Shown: in pieces, positions 20,970-32,451 of the stretch
Numbering within the stretch: position 1 is the stretch's first letter
How the letters are laid out: each line of letters opens with the position of its first letter
Assembly: GCA_963678675.1 (NCBI GenBank)
Contig: OY783194.1
Coordinates: forward strand, 22,856,278 to 22,920,277
DNA: 64,000 nt
Direction: 5' to 3'
DNA from: Xiphydria camelus
Lineage: Eukaryota; Arthropoda; Insecta; Hymenoptera; Xiphydriidae
The notes under the pieces: generated by a model
What the model saw: the letters and a program-made list of their open reading frames with translations, nothing else
Told to the model about the DNA's origin: nothing
Databases searched by the model: none
Translations under genes and position numbers: made by a program

Positions 20970-21993
20970 ACGGTCCTTCCTCTCCAATAGATTCTTCAGA
21001 GTTCAGTCAAGTAAAAGCCTATCCAATGATCAACCCGTCTCTGCGGGTGTACCACAAGACTTGAAACTCTCACCGGCTCTATTCGACATATACTGTCACG
21101 ACATATCCATCCACGAGAAAATAATCACAACCCAATACGCTGACAACACGGCACTACTTTACACTTCCAAAACGAGAAAATGTTGCTCCTCCGTCATGAA
21201 CAAATTCACTCTGACGCTTCTCAGTTGGTACCATAATTGGGGCTTCTCCCTCAACGAAATAAAATCTGAGACAGTATTCTTCTCATGCCGCAATATCCCC
21301 CGAAGAACTGACGGTGAATAATCACCGCATCCTCTAGAGGAACACCTCTAAATACTTAGGGGTAATTTTTGACAGAAAACTCAGCTGATCCAAACAGATC
21401 ACCACCGTTCGCAATAAAACGAGCGACGCGTACGTTTCACTTAAACCCTTCTTTAACAACAAAGCCATATCCCAACAAACGAAGGTCCGAACATTCAATG
21501 CCATAATAAGAAGTATCTACACCTACGCCATCCCCATCTGGGGTTCAGCCTCCCCATTCAAACTGAACATTCTCCAGGGAACATACATGAGATTCCTCCG
21601 TGGCTCCCAAAACACCCCATGGTACATCAGGAACTCACAGATACTCCAAGAGAAGGGACTTCCCTCTCTCCATGAAGCTGCCGTTTCATACGTAGTCAAT
21701 CTTCGTAAATCTATAACAAACCATGAAAACCCTTCCATCAAAGAGCTGAACTCATACACCAGCAAAGCCAAGGATAAATACCATAGGCCCTGCTTATATA
21801 TCCCTAACCCTAACATACGGTAGCTTCGCAATGTGCACTAGTGGTTTCAAGCTAGTTCTAATAGGTCCCTATATTCAAAATAAATATCTAACATCTGGTT
21901 TAAAACCCCCGGATTGGCAACCAATGAGGAGGTGGTTTAGTCGGTAGGCGCTACACAGTGAATCCGACACTACCCCCCCTTCGGGTGTCTTAG

Positions 21994-22334
21994 CCCTGTA
22001 TCTGGTATTGTAGCCTACGCGCAACATAGATTTCAAACACTTATTTTTCACTTATCTCTAAATAAAGGACTTAAACTGGTAACGTTGCTATGCCTGAGAA
22101 CTACTGATTCAAAATCACCTTTTTCATCAAGGCAGTGGCTTTTAGAATGAATATTAGGGTAAAGTGGGGTGAGATAGTTGGCCCCTCGTCGCTACGGAAA
22201 GTGATAGAAACGAGGGGCCAACTTCCTTGGCCATCTCACCCCACTTTGCCCTATGTTATATATGCTATATTTAGCAATTATACTAAGTTTCAGAATTTTT
22301 CTAAAGGTTTTTCGGGGTATTGCCAGATACAGGG
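21994..22334. mobile_element. TTAA-type MITE, 341 bp, copy 2
   Basis: Same ends as copy 1 (CCCTGTATCTGG ... CCAGATACAGGG), but flanked by TTAG on both sides (21990-21993, 22335-22338), an identical 4-bp duplication of a variant target. About 93 percent identical to copy 1 by eye. Confidence 0.9.
22157..22251. repeat. Nested GGGTAAAGTGGGG hairpin element
   Basis: GGGTAAAGTGGGGTGAGATA ... TCTCACCCCACTTTGCCC flanked by TA (22155-22156, 22252-22253), with inner arms GTTGGCCCCTCG / CGAGGGGCCAAC. The copy here is cleaner than that at 17675. Confidence 0.85.
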
Positions 22335-22398
22335 TTAGGAAGATATCGTTTCATCCAAAAAAAAAGCCAAGGTCACTCCCTACAAGCGAACACCCTAG

Positions 22399-23667
22399 AG
22401 GGCCCCATATACGGTACGATTTGTTTTTACGATCCGTCGTTTTAGACTGATCGAAACGACGAATCGATAGTGTATGTCAACATCGTTAACGATTTACTTA
22501 ATTGAAGACGATATCGGATATCGCAAGAAAATATGATCGTCCAGTGGCTAGAAATCGCAAAGATGCCCTGAGACGCTCGTGATTACTGACAGCTTGTCTC
22601 ATATTTGTATCGCGCTTTTGTATTTTAGGAGATACTAGTTTCAATAATTTTAGGTACGTCGGTTCCGTCATTCTCATATAGTTGTGCCAATCTTTTGAGT
22701 GGAGCCTTAATTCCCTTAAAATATTTACATGCGAATATTGATTTCGTTTTAATAACCATTTCTTAACCCACATTTTTCTAGGTTTTCTTTTTTTCAGTAC
22801 CCGGATCACATTTACCGCCATATAGGTAATGAAAAGAAGTTCGTTTTTTATTTTTAAAATATGAGTAAATTGGGTTTTCCTCACTCATGCCCATTTCGAG
22901 GCCTCTTCCAGCCTATTTTTAGACCGTAAGATGGCGTTTTTCCTGCGTGACACCGATCGGGAGTCCGCAGGCTGTCAAAAGATTGTTTATTCCGAAGTGG
23001 GTCCTTTTTCCAAACTGATAAACGCAACGTGAAATGAACCGTGTATACTTCTGTTTATTTTGTTTTGAGAAATGGGCATTCGTGAGGAAAAATAGTATAT
23101 GTCACATTCGGCTGAAATTCTCGGATTTTTAAGACTGTGTTTAGGTCGTAGCACGAGTCATGGTTTGGGGATGAGGCTCGCCGAAGGCTAAATAAATACC
23201 TAATTAACCCTGTAAGGGATCTTGTAGCCATGTGCGGTTACAACGAACTTTTAGGTATCCTACAACATTTTTAATGAATTGTATACCTATATGTTGACAT
23301 TTGGTAACAACTACAAACTTGAATTTTTTTATAACAATTGCTTTAATATATTTTAATATATTCATATAAACAAGGTTTGTAGGTATTTTTTGATATGTAG
23401 TAAGAAAATCATATTTTGAAATTGAAATATAATAACGTGAACCTTACAGGATTAAACACAGTCTGAAAAAACCTCGGATTTCCGCCTTATGACATAAGAT
23501 ACTATTCCGTCTGCGATGGCACGTTTTTATCGCTCCGTTAAAAACAAGTAAACGATCGATCGCAACAACCAACCGTTTTGTGGGTGAGCCGCATTTTTGA
23601 AGCGATCGATCGTCACGATTTTCTTCAGATTGATCGAAGCGACGAACCGTACCGTACATGGGGCCCT
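22399..23667. mobile_element. PIF/Harbinger element, internally deleted
   Basis: AGGGCCCCATATACGGTACG and inverted CCGTACATGGGGCCCT, flanked by the 3-bp duplication TAG (22396-22398, 23668-23670), the PIF/Harbinger pattern. 1269 bp; it retains only the N-terminal part of the transposase on the minus strand. A segment near 22869-22902 (TCCTCACTCATGCCCATTTC) is partly repeated inverted at 23068-23095. Confidence 0.9.
22498..22884 (-). pseudogene. PIF/Harbinger transposase N-terminal fragment
   Basis: The frame contains RKMWVKKWLLKRNQYSHVNI, LRELRLHSKDWHNYMRMTEP and IQKRDTNMRQAVSNHERLRA, then LRFLATGRSYFLAIS. This is the conserved N-terminal block of Harbinger transposases (W-V-K-WL-R, NL-REL, YLRM, DT-R-AIS-ERL, LRFLATG-S). 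The usual SL of the last motif is changed, and the catalytic DDE domain is deleted: the frame ends close to the left TIR. No good in-frame ATG begins the listed frame, so it may be out of frame with its original start. Confidence 0.9.
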
Positions 23668-23670
23668 TAG

Positions 23671-25685
23671 CGCTCGTAGACCACCGACCGACATTCACGT
23701 CGTACCACCCCACCGCCTATACGGCGATCCATTACGTAAGCGACTCACCCTCGCTCACCGCCCCGCGACCACTACACGGCGCGGCGCTCCACGGCCGACG
23801 CGGTAATCACCTGGGGACAGAGTGCTCTCTCTTGCCGCATCCGAGCGGCCAGATCGGCACCACTTTAGACGCTTCTCCTAGTACGATCCTAGCTGGGATC
23901 GCCATTCTCGTACACACATACACGCACGCACGCACGCATTCGCCACTTGTACCCTCGTATCATGAATAAACCTGTTATAGTTTATTTTTGCTCCGATTTG
24001 TGTTTCTTCCCACCTCACGGTATAGCCATTTGAGACGCATATACGATCCTACCGATAGAGTGCTACTGTGAGGTAAATTGGCACTTATTGTTAGAGAATG
24101 CAGTAGAAGGCGGTAGTATATGTAGGTACATTATAGGGGTAGAAATAGTGTAAGAATCACTAAAAATTATTCTGAAAATTTGAGAGGACTGACACACTTT
24201 AAAAATAAAATCAGAAAAATGTACAGAAATTTTAAAAAGTTGTGAAACAATATACAACATTTCTCTGAAAATCGTTCTTTCTTTTGATAATTTCTGAACA
24301 CCTATACTTAAGTTTCTTTGAAAAATCTCAAAAGAAAACTATAGGAATTGTAATGTTTTGCAATAATTTAGAACATTTAATTCTTCAGAATAATATTTCA
24401 GAGAAGTATAGGGATATTTGTGTGGAAGGTATTAAACTTCTTTTCTCGACAAGTGCGAAATGAATTCACAATATGGTTGCTACAAAAAAATACGTTAAAT
24501 TATGAATCCATAACATGATTATTCTACAAAAATGCATTCAATTTTAAATCCATAATACGATTACTGTACAGAAATGTATTAGATTTACGAAATGAACTGT
24601 GAATTTATTTTTCGATTTCACAATTCGTTTTGAAAATCTAATGCATTTCTGTACTGCAGCTATATTATCAATTCACTGTATAAAAGCGCATTAAATTTAC
24701 GATAGTTATTTTGACTTCGTTACAAATTCTTTATAAAATGTATGCCTTTGTAATGGCATTCCTAATAATTTGACTAAACGTCGTATTTGATAAAAAAATT
24801 CCAGCAAATTTTTGGATAAAAAACAAAAATTGTTAATACCTTATGCATTCGATAAACGAAAAAATAGGATTGCGAGGTAAAAAAGTAGAATTTTTAATTT
24901 CTTACGTGAAATTGTTAAATACCCATACAAAACCACGCGCAAATATGAAACGGGATAAAAATTGACAACAAATAGTAAAACGATCGGCACTGAAATGACT
25001 TACAATGTAAACGTACGTTTGTCCATAGAAACACATAATTACGAGTTTATCACAATCGACGACACGCATCGATCTCTGCGCGTCACCTATTTAGCACTTT
25101 CAAATTAGATCCACCAGAATTTCCGATGCATACGATCGTCATCGGATAATCGAATACGTGACGTTTACAAGTTATGCAGAGTAAACGCAAGTGCCGTATA
25201 ATTAACGTAGTCGTGTACTCTATTATATGCAGTATATATAAATATGTGCGAGAGCCACATTGGGCAGGTCGTAAACCCCTCGCATTATACATATATGTAT
25301 ATTCGTGTATGTGCTCCTATCCGCCTGTAACAAAAAAGGCCGTGGTCTCTATCGTACACATGTCGCCCACACCATTATATAAATAGCCGCGATTGTGATG
25401 ATCGCACTTTTATACGCGACCAACTCCCTTCTGCGGGAGGCTGCATAAATTGCAGATTGCGTCAATAGTGTGATGGACGCTATTAAAACGCGAGCCGATC
25501 GTAGATTCCTAGCGTATACAAGGTCGTATACCGGTGGGAGAGACCCGCGGTAGGTGTACATATGGGGCATCCGTCAATTCAGCCACATAAGAAATGAATA
25601 TTGGCAATCGACATTGGATGCTCGCCATCTGGTGGCGGATCCCCCCAATCATTATTAAAACGCTATGTACAAAGTACGGACAGCT
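23671..25685. other. Unassigned, mostly A+T-rich
   Basis: 23670-23950 is richer in CpG and ends with a (CACG)n-like run near 23922. 24566-24655 is an inverted repeat (CAGAAATGTATTAGATTT / AAATCTAATGCATTTCTG). Otherwise no gene; the several 65-100-codon frames on both strands look random. Confidence 0.45.
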
Positions 25686-25864
25686 GGGGCCCCTTTCTCG
25701 AACTCGCTCGTATCTTTGCGTGCACGCATCTTAGCGAATAGACCAGTCAGGATCAAGTATTCCGTTGTCTGTATTCCCACCACAACGGAATACTTGACCC
25801 TGATTGGTCTATTCGCTAAGGTGCGTACACGCAAAGATACGAGTGAGTTCGAGAAAGGGGCCCC
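25686..25864. repeat. Palindromic MITE, family B
   Basis: GGGGCCCCTTTCTCGAACTC returns as GAGTTCGAGAAAGGGGCCCC. The centre carries the arm TAGCGAATAGACCAGTCAGG with AAGTATTCCGTTGT, shared with 459-633. Arms about 80 bp. Confidence 0.9.
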
Positions 25865-26422
25865 TGATCGTGTTTAGTGAATGAAATTTACGTGAGAATT
25901 TATAAAGTTTAAAGAATATAATGAGTGGTGTAAGCTTCGTAGAACGAATAAAAAAAAATATTTAAAGTCTTGTGCAGTTAGTTGCTGCGAAAGTAATATG
26001 AAAAAACATTTCTCCTTGTGTTTTCACGGTTTTCCAAAACCAAATGAACGCGTAGTATACATTGAAAAACTGTTTGGAAAATTAGAAAAAATAGATAAAT
26101 TGAAGGCATGGCAACATGCTACAAAATGAAACGTGCTATGTTAAATGAGACGTTTGAAGGCAGAAAGCTGTCAAACTGATATAACCGGGTGTCACATTTT
26201 CCACATTTCTATCAATTTTTATGATGTGATTAGCATTAAAAGGTAACGATTTCCTTCAATCACATTGCGATGGGAAGGATTTGTTTGGGACCAATCATAA
26301 AATTGATCTACAGTTATTAACATTTTTACTATTTTCTCACAAATCGCGTGTATTGTCGAATGGTTTAGGTCTTATTCGGCGCCATATTGGTTAGGTCACG
26401 CCCCCATGTCGATTCCCAATAG
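25865..26422. other. Unassigned; possible THAP-like scrap
   Basis: The plus strand near 25980-26110 can be read as CSKCEKTFLLVFSRFS-like and PKPNERVVYIEKL-like fragments with stops, loosely reminiscent of a THAP-type zinc finger. Too weak for a call. Confidence 0.2.
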
Positions 26423-27010
26423 AGGGTGAGTCACCAGTTATTGCCACCTAGAATAACTCCGAAAGTATAATAGTAGTAGAAAAGTTTTTGAAACAAAAGT
26501 TGCATGGGACAATGGGGGCTATTATGATGTTAGTTTTTTGTTGCTAGGTTTTTGTCGCTTCAGAGATTTCAAGGTCAACTTTGTTTTTTTTTTAGTTAGG
26601 ATGCTATATTTTGGTACTTATTTTCTGATAGCGGCTATCGAGACGAATTCAATGATATGCAACATTAAGGTCTTTGAAGGTCAACGAAGGTCAAAAAGTT
26701 AAAATGAACTTAGATTTACGGAAGGTGTTCGAAGTGATACCAATGGTCGTTGACCATCAAATACCTTAATGTTGTATATCATTGGATTCGTCTCGATAGC
26801 CGCTATCAGAAAATAAGTACCAAAATATAGCATCCTAACTAAAAAAAACAAAGTTGACCTTGAAATCTTTGAAGCGACAAAAACCTAGCAACAAAAAACT
26901 AACATCATAGTAGCCCCCGTTGTCCCATTCAACTTTTGTTTCAAAACAACTTTTCTACTACTATTATACTTTCGGAGTTATTCTAGGTGGCAATAACTGA
27001 TGACTCACCC
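26423..27010. repeat. Palindromic element, 588 bp
   Basis: AGGGTGAGTCACCAGTTATT and inverted AATAACTGATGACTCACCCT; arms about 250 bp (for example GATAGCGGCTATCGAGACGA) around a spacer with AAGGTCAACGAAGGTCAAAA. Non-coding. It abuts the left piece of the dispersed repeat at 27011. Confidence 0.85.
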
Positions 27011-28080
27011 TGTATAGTAGAAAATGTCTAAAATCAATTTATACGAGTACAATAATTCTGCCAAATTATATAATAGACCAATTCTTCCATAAATCACGGA
27101 GTAATAAATTGTACACTGAAAAAAATGTTTCGTTATGGTAACCCTAAAAACTATAGGTATTTGATTTTGTTGCAGTTGCAGTAACCCTAAAACACCGTGC
27201 ATGATAATATTTTTTAGTTAGATGCACAATATCTGTTTAGTTACTTCTACTAAGCAAAAAATAACTATAAATTTCAGGAATATAAATTATTCTTCCAGTA
27301 ATTACGATTACTATATGAAATTAGTTCTAACAATCACTCAATGTGAAGTGGAAAGTACTGTTTTTCAGTTGTAGAGACTAGAAAAGTGGGTTTTGAGGAA
27401 TGCAAAGTTTACAAAAGTTTTACGTTCCCGAATTTTTTTAGTATGTGGCATACTTATGTGCCACCACCATAGAAATCAAGCTACCACTCATCGCCGATAA
27501 GACAGATCGTTCGCTCTAGATCGTTAGTTCCGCAATCAACGCGCGATCGTTGCGTATCGACGAATGCGGTAACTAACGTTTGTAGTAGCAGTAACAATAT
27601 TTACTGCAGTGATTAACAAATATTTTATTTACTGTAACTTAAATTATTTAGTTATAATAATTATAATTGTTTGGTAAACCTCATTGTTACTGTTACTATA
27701 TCCAAATAGTTAGCAAATTAGTTGTTATTACTATTTTATTCAGTTCGAGCAATTACAATTCTGCTTAGTAACTGTAACGAAAAAAAACGATTGATGTTGT
27801 ATTTCACTAGGCAAAATAGTGAGATTTTCGGTTATTGTAACCGAACATTTTTTTGGGTGTATCATTTTATTTTTATTTTCGAAATTGAGATCCAAGTCTT
27901 ATCGGGGCGTTACTATTTTTTCTTCATATTCGACAAGTAAAAAGAAAATGTTGAGTAAGTTACATCATGAGATCTTTAGTCGTTCGATAGATACAGTGAT
28001 TTTTTGACTTTCTTTCTTAAAATTCGCTGTAAATTTTAAACGATTAAAAATCCCATGATGTATATGGGGGATTCCACATC
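27011..28080. repeat. Dispersed repeat unit split by a Tc1-like insertion
   Basis: 27011-27113 plus 27860-28080 together match the repeat units at 45900-46330 and 46400-46745 (TAAATCACGGAGTAAT ... TTTTATTTTTATTTTCGAAA, then CATCATGAGATCTTTAGTCG). The unit is broken by the element 27114-27859. Confidence 0.7.
27114..27859. mobile_element. Tc1/mariner-type MITE, 746 bp
   Basis: CACTGAAAAAAATGTTTCGT and inverted ACATTTTTTTGGGTG flanked by TA (27112-27113, 27860-27861). Subterminal GTTATGGTAACC / GGTTATTGTAACC is also inverted. A+T-rich interior with repeated AGTAACTGTAAC-like words; no transposase. Confidence 0.8.
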
Positions 28081-28887
28081 AACTTTAAATGCCGCCGACC
28101 TTTGAGTCACAGAGTTTGTTGTAATTTTTTTTTATGTAGTACTTTACGATTTATAATAAATTCTCAAATTTCTTTTTAATCCGACATTGCGTCCTTGTCC
28201 TATCATTTATTGAAATTGCCCATATTTTCTAATCTTGTGAAATTTATTCCTAATTTTCTCTTACTAAATAAACTCTAAGAAAAAAATTCCTTATACAAAA
28301 AATGCTCTATAACCTGAACTTTTAGTGGAGAATAATTGACATCATTTCTAAACAAGGGAATAATATGAGAAAAAATAGTTTATTTTACAAATACTTAATT
28401 CTCTTAAATATGCCATTTTTGTTTTTAACGAAATTTTAACCATGAATTCCTTGGTGTATTGGGAAAATATTGAGCCCGAAACGAAGTTGGGATGAGCATT
28501 ATTACGCGACCTACAGACGTAATATCTAGGTAAGACGTAACTTCGAAATAAATGAAATATAAGGTATGAGCAAAATATCTTTGTTTTTTAATATTCATTT
28601 TAGCCCTTAGTTTCCGTCGGAAGCGGTCGATGTAACTTTCCTTAATTTTACCTGGAAAATGTAATTATTCATACTTTTGCCTTATGGATATAATATACGG
28701 GGATAAAAGATATGCTTTCTAAATTACATGAATTTAGTGAAAGATTTATACTCATCTGAATTATTATATGGTTTCTGGTCTTTGAAATATCTTACAGTAA
28801 AATGTATTTAAAAAATGTATAAAAGATATTGTCCCTAATTAATATACTCAAAATGATAATAATTTGTGTTAAATTAGTGAATAGATA
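28081..28887. other. Unassigned, A+T-rich
   Basis: No features recognised. Confidence 0.4.
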
Positions 28888-30232
28888 CACGGAGAGAAGA
28901 GTATATTAATCGCTGTTATACCAAATAATAAATGTTACATTTTGGGGAAAGTATTGCGTTCATTGCTTTACTTTATGATGACAATTGAAGGGCTCGGGGC
29001 AACAAGGGATATAAGCCACATTTTACGCGAAAATGAAATTTCTGCTCTGATGGATTGCTGTAATGCAAGGCCGAAGTCACAACAAATATTACATACATAT
29101 TGCAACATATGGCGCCAACAGCCGAGAATGCCGTTGTTGTATATTTATTAAGTTGGTACTTATTTTCATACAAGAAGGTTATAAGCCACACAAAAGTCAT
29201 CATGGCCACTGTGACTGGAAGGACGTGCAAATGAAAACAGACTGAAAACGAGTTCAATTCAAGTGATAGTAGTCGTTATTTCGACTCAGATGATTCAGTT
29301 AAAGACCGGGATTATGTTGAAACAAGCTCAACTTCGGATGATGAATTCTTCAGCGATTTATCGGTAAGTAAGTTTTATAGTGGCTTATGCCCTTTATGCA
29401 GAAATAAAAATGGCTTATGCCCTTCTATAGAAAAAATAACAAAATGCTGTAATATTAATAAATTTAAATTATTGTTCACTAAAAATTGAATCTTTTCTTA
29501 AAGTTGAGGTTTACTAGTGAAAATAAATCTGAGTTTGCACTGTGCTATAATCATGTTCTTGCAAAAACAAAGACGATTCTCTAATTTGTGGCTTGTGACC
29601 TTTTTGCATTAAAAATATTTACTAGTCACTGGGTAATTAAAATATTGTTACAGGAGAATTGCAACCAAAATTTTGATACTATTCGTTAAGTGCTACCCTT
29701 CTAATCGTAGAATATAAAACTATGTTCCTTTTTTATACCAAAATAAAATACCAAATATAAATATTATATATAAATATTATATATATAATATAAATATAAA
29801 TATTATATTTATTATTAAATATTATAAATACTAAAAATAGATTTCTTTTTTTTAATAAAAAAGTAATATGTCACTTGGCTTTTAAATAAATGTTTTTTTC
29901 AAGTATGTAAATTATTTTTTAAAATTAAATATTCACTATCAAAAGCACTGCCTTCAACTGTTTGTACACACTTAAAACAAAATTAGTCCGACTTATTTTA
30001 TGATTTCAGGATTTGAATGATATATTCAAACCGAGTTTTCTCAGAATGATGAAAATGTGGCTTATATCCCTTGTTGCCCCGAGCCCTTCAATTGACATGC
30101 GTTTAGTGAACTTCACTAGATGTACCTATGTCAACTGTTGTCATAGAGTAAAACAATGACTGCAATACTTTCCCCAAAATGTCAAATCTATTATGTAGTA
30201 TACAGTGATTAATATACTTTTCCCCCTTTGTG
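28888..30232. mobile_element. TA-flanked element containing a nested element
   Basis: The left end CACGGAGAGAAGAGTATATT and right end AATATACTTTTCCCCCTTTG plus TG are partly inverted; the long matching arm includes ACATTTTGGGGAAAGTATTG. TA flanks lie at 28886-28887 and 30233-30234. Most of the interior is the second inverted-repeat element at 28987-30089. Confidence 0.7.
28987..30089. mobile_element. Nested element with repeated GGCTTAT-CCCTT motif
   Basis: GAAGGGCTCGGGGCAACAAG and its inverted copy CTTGTTGCCCCGAGCCCTTC, flanked by AATT; arms about 45 bp ending in the GGCTTATATCCCTTG family motif. Related motifs GTGGCTTATGCCCTT recur internally at about 29381, 29411 and 29588, as expected for transposase-binding subterminal repeats. 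A plus-strand acidic segment (29230-29360) reads SSDSSRYFDSDDSVKDRDYV then ETSSTSDDEFFSDLS just before GTAAGTAAG, a strong splice donor, so a first coding exon of the parent transposase may remain. Superfamily unknown. Confidence 0.65.
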
Positions 30233-30326
30233 TAGTGAATTTTTGACAAATGGTGAATTTTGTGCTTAGGAATAATACAATTTATAGTCCACTGCACCAT
30301 TTTTATAAACTATAAAATAAGTTTAA

Positions 30327-30567
30327 CCCATTAGTGCCTATCGTATATGATTTATCATACGGAGGTGAGGGTTCATTTTAAATAAATGTTGTGTGATCTT
30401 GCATGGGCGACTAACCGTATTTTTCTGCTGTAAAATAGTAAACAAAATATTGGAAACTGTACAGAACACATTAGAACGCTAAAATTTATAAACATACGTA
30501 TTTTGAACCCCAAATATTAAAACTGAGAGAACTCTGAATACAAAAATGTGTCAGGCATTAATGGGTG
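30327..30567. mobile_element. TTAA-type MITE, 241 bp
   Basis: CCCATTAGTGCCT left and AGGCATTAATGGGTG right with TTAA at 30323-30326 and 30568-30571. The right end carries two extra bases. It contains TATCGTATATGATTTATCAT near the left end, like the 50234 copy (GATATATCATATTTGATA). Confidence 0.75.
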
Positions 30568-30571
30568 TTAA

Positions 30572-31032
30572 AGCCTCAGGACTCCTTTTAATATAGTTGA
30601 AATATATAAGTAGTTGATTGGACCATATTTTTCTGTTAGTTCTGCAGTGTCCAACGTGACAACGGGAATCAAATCTAACGCAGTTGCAAATATTTCGAAA
30701 AGTCCCTGTTGCATTTCCGCAATATGTTTTTTTTTCATTTCCCGTGACAGTAAGCACCTCCTGATCTTCGTATAATTGAGACCCCCGCGAGAATCGAAAT
30801 CGGCTACTCCGGCCTTGCATCGAACTTTTACGAGATATCAGGGCAATCTAAAATCAGAGCGCACACACGCGCATAGCTTCCAAAGCAAAGCCCGCACAAT
30901 CCCTTGCTTCATGGTTTCCGATATCCGAAGGCGAGTTTGGAGACGACGCGATAACCGGGAGATATTTGACAGATACATATATATTATATATTATGCCTTA
31001 TGTGTAGCAGAGGGTCTCCGCACTTACTTCAC
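30572..31032. other. Unassigned
   Basis: No gene recognised; the two 90-codon frames on opposite strands around 30551-31060 look random. Confidence 0.35.
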
Positions 31033-31917
31033 ACAAATCTGTATTTACGTCTTGACGTAATGGTTGAGTGGATTGAAGGACGCGGGTTATTCGTAACGAA
31101 ACTATCGTATCACCTGTGATAAAAGAATTAAAGATTCAATTACCTACGAGTTTCTTTCTTATATATTTCACACTCTATGCGCCTGGATGTTTAAATTCGC
31201 GGCGTTTTTTCGCGGAACGCAATCGGTTTATTTATAGAATTATTATTATATGTTGTGATAAACATATATATATTTTCCAAATTAAATACTTTTCCTTCAA
31301 ATATTATTTTCCAGTTTAGTTTATATAGTTATATAACTTATCAGAACAATGCCGATGGTAATTTAAAAAAAATGAAACTCAATTATTCGTACCACTAATG
31401 TAATAAGAAAAATACTGCTTCATCCAAATGAACGTATTTTAAAATAAATTCGAATAAATATGCATTAAATCAATATCAAACACATTTACTTGATGCGAAA
31501 CAATTTACTCTCAATGTATATATTCATAAATATTATTGCAAATCTAGAGAAAAAAAGTATGTAATTTGGAAAATAATGTTCCAACGAGAGAAGTCGATTA
31601 TCTAATCCATCTATAAGGGCGTAGGTAATTGAATCTTTAATTCTTTTATCACAGACGATACGATAGATTTTCATGACGAATAACTCGCGTCCTTCTGTTC
31701 ACCCGATCATTACGTCAAGACGCAAATAAAGATTTGGAGGAAGTGTATCTAATTTGGAGAATAATTTTCCGTAAACTGGAAAATAATATTTGAAGAAAAC
31801 GTATTTAATTTGGAAAATAGCGTTCCAACGAGAGAATATGCATGCATATCAATATATAATAATAATTCTATAAATAAACTGGTTGCGTTCCGCGAAAAAT
31901 GCCGGGAATTTAAACGT
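31033..31917. repeat. Complex inverted repeat
   Basis: Two separate arm pairs: 31052-31148 with 31619-31712 (AAAGAATTAAAGATTCAATT / AATTGAATCTTTAATTCTTT) and 31191-31320 with 31774-31917 (GCGGAACGCAATCGGTTTAT / ATAAACTGGTTGCGTTCCGC). A third partial copy of the second arm (TAATTTGGAAAATAATGTTC) is at 31562. A repeated insertion or rearrangement of a foldback element is likely. Confidence 0.75.
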
Positions 31918-32447
31918 CCTCTCGCAGAGGCGGCGGCCTCTGTTTAGTGCGGCGGCGCTGCTCTGGAAGCGTGGTTTGGATGCAGGCATGGCATCGCGAC
32001 GTTTGGCAGTACCGCGACGTACGGCGTCGCAATACGTCATGTATGATTCGTCGGAAATCATTACACGCGCGCGCGCGCGCGCGCGAAGACAATATTGTGA
32101 ACTGCGGGTCGAAAGTGACTTTTAAAGAGACTTGTGTTAGTTTGTTATTTATTACATTGAGAAATTTTGAGGATGCAGATTTTTTGTCTGATAAATTCAT
32201 ATTTTACGTATTGTTGAATAGATTTTTTATAGTTATTGATGCTATATGATATTTCTGAAATTTTAATAGTTGCAGTATAATAAGATAAGTTTCTGTGCTA
32301 GTGTGATAGAGTTTTCATTTCTCTCAAGGAATCTAAACTATAGTCAAAAATAGTTTAGATTTTCTTCAATGAATTTCAAGTAGAAGGGCTGGCCAGAAGA
32401 AATTGATCTACAGTTATTTTTTAGCCTTTCGAAATTCAAACACATAC
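31918..32447. other. CpG-rich patch, then A+T-rich sequence
   Basis: 31918-32110 is CpG-rich (GCAGAGGCGGCGGCCTCTG, GGCGGCGCTGCTCTGG) and ends in a (CG)n run. Open frames on both strands (80-100 codons) follow from base composition. It might be the 5' end of a host gene, but no coding similarity is seen. Confidence 0.3.
32065..32085. repeat. (CG)n microsatellite
   Basis: Ten alternating CG units, a potential Z-DNA-forming run, at the edge of a CpG-rich patch. Confidence 0.9.
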
Positions 32448-32451
32448 TTAA

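Larger units (their letters stand above)
19408..21823 (+). pseudogene. Decayed Jockey-type non-LTR retrotransposon ORF2
   Basis: 5'-truncated: begins in the end of the endonuclease domain (LNSDHNPVFLEIPG), then the linker region. The reverse transcriptase follows with SYRPISLLCTLSKVAE (about 20410), EFQHGFRYHCGT, motif A VDAKQAFDRVWH (about 20628), GVPQDLKLSPALFDIY (about 21050) and motif C QYADNTALLY, where the second catalytic aspartate of the usual YADD is asparagine. KYLGVIFDRKLS and TYAIPIWGSASPFK mark the C-terminal part, and the last open stretch ends in a stop at about 21823. Frame changes and stops are frequent, and a 249-bp foldback element interrupts the RT domain at 20721. A (GT)n run lies at 20287. 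The order EN-RT-C-terminal region and the motif wording fit the Jockey clade. Confidence 0.85.
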
